The translations under genes and the position numbers were made by a program. From Verrucomicrobiota bacterium (lineage in GTDB: Bacteria; Verrucomicrobiota; Verrucomicrobiia; Chthoniobacterales; UBA10450), in contig QHOD01000098.1 in NCBI GenBank assembly GCA_003218615.1, positions 1-6,175 of the forward strand: a DNA stretch of 6,175 nt, in the 5' to 3' direction. Under the pieces are notes generated by a model. That model saw only the letters and a program-made list of their open reading frames with translations, made no database searches and was not told the origin of the DNA. This document shows positions 1-5,950 of the stretch, one piece after another. How positions within the stretch are numbered: position 1 is the first letter of the stretch; every line of letters begins with the position of its first letter.

Positions 1-1
1 C

Positions 2-343
2 GAACCTTATAACATTACGCATTGCCATTGCGCCGACTGTCGCAAGAGCGCCGGCGCAGCTTTTGTGACCTGGGCCTCCTTCCGCCGGAACAATTTTCGG
101 TTCACTCACGGCGCACCCCGCGAGATCGCCTGGGCTGGGCGGATTCGTTCGTTCTGCCCAAACTGTGGCACGGCAATAACGTTCTTGAGTCAACCGGACG
201 CCGACGAAGTAGACGTCACTGTTTGCACCTTCGATCATCCGGAGGCGGTTGTGCCTCAAGATCACATCTGGATAGAGGATCGATTGCCGTGGATTCAACT
301 CGGCGACGACCTGCCGCGACATGCACGAAGCAGAAGCAAATGA
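2..343 (+). CDS. GFA/CENP-V-family zinc protein, 5' end cut off by the window
   Basis: The reading frame is open from the first bases of the window and stops at TGA 341-343, leaving 113 residues. It shows the GFA (glutathione-dependent formaldehyde-activating enzyme-like, DUF636) pattern: HCHCADCRKSAGAAFVTW at visible residues 7-24, with Cys8, Cys10 and Cys13 as zinc ligands, and FCPNCGTAI at 51-59, with Cys52 and Cys55 as the structural zinc pair. Family members are usually about 130-140 residues, so roughly 20-30 N-terminal residues, including the first C-x-C pair, lie before the window. The family is named after a formaldehyde-glutathione activity, but most members have no proven substrate, so no reaction is assigned. 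The stop codon overlaps the start of the next gene (ATGA, 340-343), which implies co-transcription and translational coupling. The GTG at 65 lies inside the zinc motif region and is not the start. Confidence 0.9.
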   Translation, partial: EPYNITHCHCADCRKSAGAAFVTWASFRRNNFRFTHGAPREIAWAGRIRSFCPNCGTAITFLSQPDADEVDVTVCTFDHPEAVVPQDHIWIEDRLPWIQLGDDLPRHARSRSK

Positions 344-1281
344 TCTCGCAAGCTTTTGTTCTGGCTGCTGGCCTTGGCAGACGGTTAAAGCCGCTAACTG
401 ATGATTTGCCAAAGCCGCTCATACCCATTTTCCAAAAGCCCCTGATCACTTTTGCTCTTGATCATCTGATCGACATCGGAGTGAACAAGTTCGTCATTAA
501 CACGCATAAGCTTCCAGAATTATTTCAACACTTTTTTGGAGCCAATGGTTATGCCGGCCATTCGCTTACGCTCATCCACGAGCCGGATTTGCTTGAGACT
601 GGCGGCGGCATCAAGAATGCGGAACAGCATCTCGGCACCGAGCCGTTTATCACATACAGCGGCGACATCCTCACGGACATCAATGTGCAACCTTTGATCG
701 ACGAACATTTCCGTAGCGGGAATGATGTTACGCTCGCATTGCGTGAAACCGGCCTGGCTGCGCAGGTGGCTTTCCGCCAGCGCCGGGTTGTCGATATCGC
801 CAGTCGCTATGGCATCGCGGGAAATTTCGACTTCGCCAATGTCGCCGTTTGGAATCCGGACATTTTCCAGCGAATCCCGCCCCGCCGGAAAATCTCGTTC
901 ATCCCGATTCTCGCTGACTGGATAGGTCAAGGCGGGAAAATCGGCGGGTTGGTGATCAACGATGGGAAGTGGTTCAATATCAGCTCGCGCACTGAATATC
1001 TCGATGTGCACCGCATGATTTTCCAAAAACACTGGAAGCCGTGCTACGTGAAGATGCGCGACTGGCCCGAGCGCGTAGCCAAATCTGCGATTGTCGATCC
1101 AAGCGCGCAATTGCGCGGGTGCACAGTCGTCGCGCGGGATTGTCGCGTTAGAGCGGAGGCGATTCTGGAAGACACGATTTTGTGGCCCGATTCAGAAATT
1201 GCTTCCAAAAGTCACCTGGAGAGTTGTATTGTCCGCTCCCAAAAAAAAGCCAGCGGCATCCAGCGCAACATCGACATCTAA
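340..1281 (+). CDS. murU: Sugar-1-phosphate nucleotidyltransferase, MurU-like, with C-terminal beta-helix extension
   Basis: This 313-residue protein has the nucleotidyltransferase fold. The nucleotide-binding signature LAAGLGRRLKPLT begins at residue 8, with PKPL (Lys25) after it. The sugar-binding LLETGGGI is at 84-91 and SGDI at 107-110, with Asp109 as the expected metal ligand. MurU makes UDP-MurNAc from MurNAc-1-phosphate and UTP in the cytoplasm, and the kinase just downstream looks like its partner AmgK. Two things differ from Pseudomonas MurU (about 220 residues). Residues about 249-300 look like a short left-handed beta-helix of hexapeptide repeats, as in mannose-1-phosphate guanylyltransferases. 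The second metal motif, usually W-x-D-[IV]-G, reads WFNISS at 211-216. The start is ATG 340, overlapping the upstream stop. The frame stays open back to 22, but that stretch lies inside the GFA gene. A GDP-mannose or other NDP-sugar synthase is the main alternative. Confidence 0.82.
   Translation: MISQAFVLAAGLGRRLKPLTDDLPKPLIPIFQKPLITFALDHLIDIGVNKFVINTHKLPELFQHFFGANGYAGHSLTLIHEPDLLETGGGIKNAEQHLGTEPFITYSGDILTDINVQPLIDEHFRSGNDVTLALRETGLAAQVAFRQRRVVDIASRYGIAGNFDFANVAVWNPDIFQRIPPRRKISFIPILADWIGQGGKIGGLVINDGKWFNISSRTEYLDVHRMIFQKHWKPCYVKMRDWPERVAKSAIVDPSAQLRGCTVVARDCRVRAEAILEDTILWPDSEIASKSHLESCIVRSQKKASGIQRNIDI
1241..1248 (+). other. A8 homopolymer, possible -1 slippery site joining the nucleotidyltransferase and kinase frames
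   Basis: Eight adenines lie near the 3' end of the nucleotidyltransferase gene, read there as CAA AAA AAA GCC. Positions 1242-1248 form the heptamer A AAA AAA in the zero frame, a classic slippery arrangement for -1 frameshifting, and the run could also allow polymerase slippage. After a -1 slip, reading continues as AGC CAG CGG and stays open through the kinase ATG at 1290 to the kinase stop. The product would have 303 + 345 = 648 residues. A GGAG lies at 1218-1221, about 20 nt upstream, which is farther than the spacing known from dnaX. I see no strong downstream hairpin. The sequence arrangement is seen directly, but its use is conjecture. Confidence 0.3.
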
Positions 1282-1289
1282 ATTTAACT

Positions 1290-2285
1290 ATGAGAACCGA
1301 CCTTCTTCTTCGACAAACGCGAATGCATTTCCCGCGCTTGGATGTCGGCCAGATAAAAATCAAGCCAATCGAAAAAGGCGGATCGGACCGAAACTTTTAT
1401 CGGATTCGTTGTTCCGAGGAGCAAAGTCTGGTCCTGGTTAAATATAACCTGGAGCGCGAAGAAAATCGGCATTACGTCCCGATTGCGAAATTCCTCGACG
1501 CGCATGGCATTCGAGTGCCGAAGATTTATTTTCACGATCCGGCCGAAGGCCTTATTTGGATCGAAGATTTGGGTGATACCGATCTCTATAGTTATCACCG
1601 CGAAAGCTGGCTGGTGCGCCGTGCATTTTACGAATCGGCTCTCGATCAAATTGTAGCACTACACAGTTTGCCGGAGTCGATTTGCGTCGAAGTGAAAGAG
1701 CATTTGCCTGCCGAATTCAACGCCGCGCTTTACATCTGGGAGCAGAATTACTTTTTCGAAAATTGCCTGGGCCGTTATTTCAAGCTTGATCCGTCAAAGT
1801 GTGAGGAACTCGCGGCGTTACCCGCTTTGCGTGAGATCGCGGAACGGCTTGCGCGTTTGTCGAGAGTTTTGGTGCATCGCGATTTTCAATCGCAAAACAT
1901 CATCATCCGCAATGGGCAGGCTTATCTGATCGACTTCCAGGGAATGCGGCCCGGTCTGGCGGAATACGATCTCGCTTCATTGCTTTACGATCCGTATGTC
2001 GATCTTACGGAAGCCGAGCGTGCCGAGTTGATCGCGTACTGTCGCGAGCAGCAAGTCAACAAAGGAATGGCGGTTAACGGCGAGTCCGATTCCAAATTGC
2101 GGCTTTGCGCGATGCAACGTCTGATGCAGGCGCTAGGCGCGTATGGTTTTCTCGGCTTGGTGAAAGGCCACAAGCATTTTCTTAAACATGTGCCTGCCGC
2201 GATGAAATCGTTGCATTCCGTCGTCGCCGAGATTGCCGGGCTGGAGAAACTCGAGCGGCGTCTAACGGAATTGTCCACCGCCTAG
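1290..2285 (+). CDS. amgK: AmgK-like amino-sugar kinase, APH (aminoglycoside phosphotransferase) fold
   Basis: This 331-residue protein has the APH/choline-kinase-like fold. Residues 29-39 (KGGSDRNFYRI) form the nucleotide loop, and Lys51 in LVLVKYN is the probable ATP-binding lysine. IEDLGD is at 91-96. The catalytic loop VHRDFQSQN is at 195-203, with Asp198 as base and Asn203 as metal ligand. IDFQ at 214-217 carries the second metal ligand, Asp215. AmgK phosphorylates the anomeric hydroxyl of MurNAc or GlcNAc, feeding MurU in cell-wall recycling. The GGSDR loop, the HRDFQSQN and IDFQG motifs and the neighbouring nucleotidyltransferase all point to AmgK rather than to a resistance kinase. 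ATG 1290 lies 9 nt after the previous stop and has no visible Shine-Dalgarno sequence, so translation probably depends on coupling. ATG 1323 is a possible internal start but also has none. The frame is open back to 1182, but that part overlaps the upstream gene. Confidence 0.85.
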   Translation: MRTDLLLRQTRMHFPRLDVGQIKIKPIEKGGSDRNFYRIRCSEEQSLVLVKYNLEREENRHYVPIAKFLDAHGIRVPKIYFHDPAEGLIWIEDLGDTDLYSYHRESWLVRRAFYESALDQIVALHSLPESICVEVKEHLPAEFNAALYIWEQNYFFENCLGRYFKLDPSKCEELAALPALREIAERLARLSRVLVHRDFQSQNIIIRNGQAYLIDFQGMRPGLAEYDLASLLYDPYVDLTEAERAELIAYCREQQVNKGMAVNGESDSKLRLCAMQRLMQALGAYGFLGLVKGHKHFLKHVPAAMKSLHSVVAEIAGLEKLERRLTELSTA

Positions 2286-2309
2286 AATACGAAGTCTCGC
2301 AACGGAAAT

Positions 2310-2921
2310 TCATCTCAGGAAAGGATTGGTTTGCCGCTCGGATCCAATTTTCGTCGGCGGGCCATGACCGGGAAGCACCGTTACGTCGTCGCCAAGCGGA
2401 AATATTTTTTTCCTGATTCCTTCCAGCAGGAGATCAATATCTCCACCGGGCAAATCGCCCCGGCCGACGCTGCCGGCAAAGAGGACGTCGCCACCGACCA
2501 GCAATTGATCTTTGCGCGAAAAAAAGCAAAGACTCCCAGGACAATGACCGGGAACTTCGATTACTTGCATTTCCAACCCAAGAAATTTCCTCGCCGGCGT
2601 CTCTTCAATGAAGAAGTCGGGTTCGATCGGCTCGATCTCCAGTTGAAACCCAAAGCCGCGAAAGAATTCCGGATCGGAAATCATTGGGGCGGTTAGAGGA
2701 TGGCAGCCGATTTGGCATTCGAAGCGGCGTTTGATTTTGGCTGCATCGGGAATGTGATCGAAATGGCCGTGCGTCAGGAGAAGCAGCTTTAACTCCACAT
2801 TCTGCGAGACCAACCATTCGCAAGCGCCATCAGGTGCGTCGAAAAGGATCCAGCCATCCGGGGCCCTCAATAGATAGCAATTCGTTTCGAAAATTCCGCC
2901 GCAAAAACTCTCGTAAATCAT
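2310..2921 (-). CDS. Glyoxalase II-like metallo-beta-lactamase-fold hydrolase (YcbL/type III GloB class)
   Basis: This is a 203-residue cytoplasmic protein with the full metal set of the fold: THGHFDH at 50-56 (His51, His53, Asp55, His56), PGHCPGS at 124-130 (His126), GGD at 143-145 (Asp145) and LPGHG at 183-187 (His186). Its tail, GSERQTNPFL at 193-202, is typical of short YcbL-like proteins. It lacks the C-terminal helical substrate domain of classical GloB (about 250 residues). The likely activity is hydrolysis of a thioester such as S-lactoylglutathione, but the true substrate is unknown. I chose ATG 2921 because MIYESFCGGIFETNCYLL matches the usual family beginning. TTG 2939 and GTG 2930 are in frame upstream and add six or three residues. 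None of the three has a well-spaced Shine-Dalgarno sequence. The gene converges on the kinase across 24 nt without a clear terminator, and diverges from the protease gene. Confidence 0.88.
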   Translation of the reverse strand: MIYESFCGGIFETNCYLLRAPDGWILFDAPDGACEWLVSQNVELKLLLLTHGHFDHIPDAAKIKRRFECQIGCHPLTAPMISDPEFFRGFGFQLEIEPIEPDFFIEETPARKFLGLEMQVIEVPGHCPGSLCFFSRKDQLLVGGDVLFAGSVGRGDLPGGDIDLLLEGIRKKIFPLGDDVTVLPGHGPPTKIGSERQTNPFLR

Positions 2922-3088
2922 CGCATTCACTGTATCCAAGCTTGTCTACGGCTGAAGGCGGGAGTTTTTACGAATAATTGAATGTTCCCTGCTGCCGATT
3001 GTCTCATTTCTGCTTATATGTCGATCTTGTTTCAGCATCTTGCGTTTCATCCTGAAATCTGCCAAGGTGACAAACTGCATTTTTATCG
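2922..3088. promoter_or_regulatory. Divergent intergenic region between the hydrolase and protease genes
   Basis: These 167 bases separate two divergently transcribed genes, so promoters for both should lie here. I see no convincing -35/-10 pair. The best plus-strand -10 candidate is TATATG at 3015-3020, 17 nt downstream of a poor -35 (CTGCCG, 2992-2997). A short inverted repeat, TTTCA-TCC-TGAAA, lies at 3045-3057, and a third TTTCA is at 3030-3034, 15 nt upstream of the first arm. No small gene is convincing here. Confidence 0.45.
3045..3057. repeat. Short inverted repeat upstream of the protease gene
   Basis: The arms TTTCA and TGAAA are perfect over 5 bp around a 3-nt centre, about 30 nt upstream of the protease start codon. 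The pair could be an operator half-site pair or a small mRNA hairpin in the leader. At this length it could easily occur by chance, so the call is tentative. Confidence 0.2.
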
Positions 3089-5290
3089 ATGAAATCACCA
3101 TTCCAGCGATCACTGGCGTTGTGCGCCATCCTTTTAGCAGCTGCGACTGCGGCTCCGCCGGCGATAGCGGCGTCGAAGGAAACCATCGCCATGTCGGTGG
3201 GCCGGCTTTTGGAGGAAGGCCATTACACCCGGCAGAAACTGAATGAAGAGGTCTCGCGAAAATTCCTTCAGACGTATCTGGAGCTACTGGATTACAGCCA
3301 TCTGTTTTTCACCCAAAAAGATGTCGATGAACTTAATGCGAAATATAGCAACTCGATCGCGGGCGACGTGCTTCTCGGCACGCTGAAACCTGCTTACGAA
3401 ATTTACGATCTCTATGCGAAACGCGTGGATGAGCGTGTTGCCAAGATCAAAGAGCTGTTGAAGCAGCCGATCGACTTCAAGGGCGAGGCAACAATTGAGC
3501 TTAGCCGCCAAAAATTGCCATGGCCGAAAGATGAAGCGGAAGCCGATCAACTCTGGCGCGGCCGGCTCACAAACGAGTTGCTCCAGGAACATTTAAGCGA
3601 ACACCCGATCGAGCCCGCTCCGCAATTGGTTGGCCGCCGCTACGATCGCCTTTCTCGTAACGTCCACGAGCAGGACAAGGACGAGCAAATGAAGCTCTTT
3701 CTCGATGCGCTTGCCCAAACGTACGACCCGCATTCCGAGTACCTGAGCAAGGCCGACATGAAAAACTTTAGCATTAACATGGGCCTCTCGCTCGTGGGGA
3801 TCGGCGCCATGCTTCGGTCCGAGGATGGATATGCAAAAATCGAGAGTCTTGTTCCCGGCGGGCCGGCGCAGACGGATGGACGGCTGAAGGTGGGCGACCG
3901 GATCACCGCTGTGGCACAAGGCCCAGCCGAATATGTCGATGTTCGCGAGATGCGGCTCGATAAGGTCGTTGAGATGATTCGCGGCAAAAAAGGCAGCCAT
4001 GTGCGCTTGCTCGTAATTCCATCGGATGCCACCGATCCATCACGCCGGAAAAACGTCGAACTGGTGCGCGACGAAATTAAGCTCAAAGACCAGGAGGCGC
4101 GCGCGGACATCATTATCCGCAAAGATGAGAACGGGAATCCGATAAAACTTGGCTGGCTTACGCTGCCCTCGTTTTACGCCGACATGGACAAGCACCAGAA
4201 GAGCACGACCCGCGATGTGCTGGCGCTGCTTAAACGGCTTAAGAAAGAAAATATCGCCGGGCTGGTTGTCGATCTTCGGAAAAATGGCGGCGGTTCGCTC
4301 GAGGAGGCGCTGTCTCTGACCGGCTTGTTTTTGAAATCCGGCCCGATCGTCCAGACGAAGGATTACAATAGTTATATCCGGATTTCGCCGGATCCAGACC
4401 CCGGTATCGCCTATTCGGGACCGCTGGTGGTTTTGACCAGCCGTCAAAGCGCGTCGGCCAGCGAGATTTTTGCGGCCGCCCTCCAGGATTATGGACGCGC
4501 GGTAGTCGTCGGCGACAAGAACACGTTCGGCAAAGGAACGGTGCAGACGATTCTTCCGATCGGCCGGTTTGCTTCGCTGCTCGGCAGCCGTTCGGATGAG
4601 GACGGCGCGTTGAAGTTGACTATCCAGAAATTTTATCGCGTGGCCGGCGGCTCGACGCAGCTCCATGGCGTGGCCTCGGATATTGTCCTGCCGAGTTTGA
4701 GTGATCTGCCGGAGTTTGGGGAAGGCGCGTTGAAGAACGCGCTGCCTTACGATGAAGTGCCCAAGGCGAAATACACGAAATGGTCCGACACGCATTCGCT
4801 CTTCGTTGATCAATTGAAGCGACGCTCAGGGGAGCGCGTTAAAAACCATCCCGAATTCCACTACGTGATGGAAGATATCGATCGTTTGCGGCACAAAATC
4901 GATGAAAACCGAATTTCGCTGAACGAAGATGTCCGGAAAAAGGAACTTGCAGACGACAAGCTGCGCAAAGAAATGCGTTCCAAAGAGCGCCTGGCACGGA
5001 ATCAGGAGGAACCGCGTATTTATCGCCTCACTCTCGACACGGTCGATAAACCCAATCTCCAATTGATCATGTATCCGGGAAAACTGGCCGAGGCCAAAAA
5101 GAGCGGCGTTTCTCCGAAAGTGGTGGATGACGCGGCGCCGGACGCAGATTCCGATTTGGTCGGGAGCGCCCCCAGCTCGGACGATACCAAAGAACCGGTC
5201 ATCGATCCGGAACGAGACGAGACCCTCAATATCTTGGCCGACCTTGTCGATCTTTCGCGCGGGCCCAAGACCGCCAGCACCAACCGCTGA
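3089..5290 (+). CDS. prc: Carboxy-terminal processing protease Prc/Tsp, family S41, periplasmic
   Basis: This 733-residue exported serine protease removes or degrades proteins from exposed C-termini. A Sec signal peptide spans residues 1-27 or 28 (Lys2, Arg7, then LALCAILLAAA, cleavage near AIA-AS). A helical N-terminal Tsp domain covers about 30-215, with LELLDYSHLFFT at 64-75 and TYDPHSEYLS at 211-220. A PDZ domain follows at about 225-312, then the S41 core at about 340-535. The probable catalytic dyad is Ser456 in SASASEI and Lys482 in TFGKGTVQ, with VVDLRKNGGGSLEEA at 393-407. A DUF3340-like region rich in charged helices spans about 550-665, followed by an acidic low-complexity tail. 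E. coli Prc has about 680 residues and, with NlpI, degrades the peptidoglycan hydrolase MepS. An in-frame TGA at 3068-3070 makes ATG 3089 the first possible start. The nearest AAGGTGA is 18 nt or more away, so it is a doubtful ribosome site. Confidence 0.93.
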   Translation: MKSPFQRSLALCAILLAAATAAPPAIAASKETIAMSVGRLLEEGHYTRQKLNEEVSRKFLQTYLELLDYSHLFFTQKDVDELNAKYSNSIAGDVLLGTLKPAYEIYDLYAKRVDERVAKIKELLKQPIDFKGEATIELSRQKLPWPKDEAEADQLWRGRLTNELLQEHLSEHPIEPAPQLVGRRYDRLSRNVHEQDKDEQMKLFLDALAQTYDPHSEYLSKADMKNFSINMGLSLVGIGAMLRSEDGYAKIESLVPGGPAQTDGRLKVGDRITAVAQGPAEYVDVREMRLDKVVEMIRGKKGSHVRLLVIPSDATDPSRRKNVELVRDEIKLKDQEARADIIIRKDENGNPIKLGWLTLPSFYADMDKHQKSTTRDVLALLKRLKKENIAGLVVDLRKNGGGSLEEALSLTGLFLKSGPIVQTKDYNSYIRISPDPDPGIAYSGPLVVLTSRQSASASEIFAAALQDYGRAVVVGDKNTFGKGTVQTILPIGRFASLLGSRSDEDGALKLTIQKFYRVAGGSTQLHGVASDIVLPSLSDLPEFGEGALKNALPYDEVPKAKYTKWSDTHSLFVDQLKRRSGERVKNHPEFHYVMEDIDRLRHKIDENRISLNEDVRKKELADDKLRKEMRSKERLARNQEEPRIYRLTLDTVDKPNLQLIMYPGKLAEAKKSGVSPKVVDDAAPDADSDLVGSAPSSDDTKEPVIDPERDETLNILADLVDLSRGPKTASTNR

Positions 5291-5300
5291 GAATTCCGAA

Positions 5301-5313
5301 AGGCGTTACGCCT
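5301..5313. terminator. Small hairpin between convergent genes, possible weak bidirectional terminator
   Basis: AGGCG-TTA-CGCCT is a perfect 5-bp stem with a 3-nt loop in the 22-nt gap between the protease stop (5290) and the transpeptidase stop (5313-5315). Its last base is the first base of the transpeptidase stop codon on the plus strand. No T-run follows on either strand, so it is not a typical intrinsic terminator. Its position between two convergent genes is the main argument. Confidence 0.25.
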
Positions 5314-5924
5314 CACGGCCACCAAGGCGGCGGCGGTGGGGCAAAGCGCGGATCGAACGGCGACCTGAAGCGTGGATCTGCGAATCGATTGTTTGGTCTT
5401 GGAAACATCGATCGCGACCGGTCCGAATAACGGCCCACTAGCGTCCTTCCGAACACAGTAACCGGAGTTCCGACGCTGACTGAATTGAAGAACGCAATCG
5501 CGTTTTCCGGAGGCATGCGGACACAGCCGTGCGATGCAGGATAGCCCGGCAAATATCCGGCGTGCATCCCGTCCGCCCCGGTGAACCGCATGAAATAATG
5601 CATCGGTGCCGGGATAAATTTCCCTCCCGGAGGAACGCGCATGTCCGCATCGGCATCGGCCACGATGGTGTTCCCGCGGGCATCGACAATTTTTCCGTAC
5701 ATGCTCGAGTAATGGGTTCGCTCCTTCTCAAGAACCTTGAATGAGCCATTCCTGGTGAGATGTCCATAGCGGCCACTCGAAATAGGGGACGCCAACACCG
5801 GCCGCCCATCTTGAAGCAGATAAGCCATCTGTTCCTCCAGATCGATCTCCACTGCGGTTTGCGCGCCCAAACCCGCAACTGCGGAGAAAAAGATCGACAG
5901 CCCGAGCCAGACCCTCACAGACAT
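5313..5924 (-). CDS. Exported L,D-transpeptidase, YkuD domain (ErfK/YbiS-type)
   Basis: This 203-residue protein has a signal peptide, MSVRVWLGLSIFFSAVAGLGA, with cleavage after Ala17 or Ala21 and no lipobox. It is followed directly by a YkuD domain (about 24-160). The catalytic motif runs from His121 (GMHAGYLPGYPA) to SHGCVRMP at 131-138, with Cys134 as nucleophile. Such enzymes form 3-3 cross-links in periplasmic peptidoglycan or attach proteins to it; the sequence does not say which. No LysM or other wall-binding domain is present. The tail after residue 170 is unusual: DPRF occurs twice (183-186 and 191-194), followed by five prolines and WWP at the very end. ATG 5924 is chosen because the signal peptide begins there and GAGGG (5930-5934) sits 5 nt upstream. 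The frame is open back to 6077, but that overlaps thyA. The gene starts 26 nt after the thyA stop, so the two are probably co-transcribed. Confidence 0.92.
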   Translation of the reverse strand: MSVRVWLGLSIFFSAVAGLGAQTAVEIDLEEQMAYLLQDGRPVLASPISSGRYGHLTRNGSFKVLEKERTHYSSMYGKIVDARGNTIVADADADMRVPPGGKFIPAPMHYFMRFTGADGMHAGYLPGYPASHGCVRMPPENAIAFFNSVSVGTPVTVFGRTLVGRYSDRSRSMFPRPNNRFADPRFRSPFDPRFAPPPPPWWP

Positions 5925-5929
5925 TTTAA

Positions 5930-5934
5930 CCCTC
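5930..5934 (-). promoter_or_regulatory. Ribosome binding site of the L,D-transpeptidase
   Basis: On the minus strand GAGGG lies 5 nt before ATG 5924. It is the only well-placed Shine-Dalgarno sequence in the window. It decides against the longer reading frame that begins at 6077 inside thyA. Confidence 0.6.
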
Positions 5935-5950
5935 GCGAGCGATAAAAGTC

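Noticed and set aside
22..339. N-terminal extension of 106 residues on the nucleotidyltransferase
   Set aside because: It overlaps the GFA coding frame and reads as Arg/Ser-rich nonsense. The conserved fold starts just after ATG 340.
520..1110. 196-residue open frame on the minus strand inside the nucleotidyltransferase
   Set aside because: It mirrors a real gene in another frame and shows no family motif.
1182..1289. N-terminal extension of 36 residues on the kinase
   Set aside because: It overlaps the end of the nucleotidyltransferase and has no family similarity. It matters only as the open -1 frame noted in the findings.
2286..2309. Terminator between the convergent kinase and hydrolase genes
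   Set aside because: The 24 bases contain no inverted repeat or T-run that I can see.
2404..2410. T7 run in the hydrolase gene as a possible frameshift
   Set aside because: The hydrolase reads through it intact (IRKKIFPLGDD) to its conserved C-terminal motifs, and no useful alternative product is opened.
3040..3246. Small plus-strand frame of 68 residues spanning the protease leader
   Set aside because: It runs out of frame over the protease signal peptide, with no ribosome site and no domain.
4040..4813. 257-residue open frame on the minus strand inside the protease gene
   Set aside because: It is antisense to the well-supported S41 catalytic region, is Arg/Gln-rich and has no recognisable domain, so it looks like a shadow frame.
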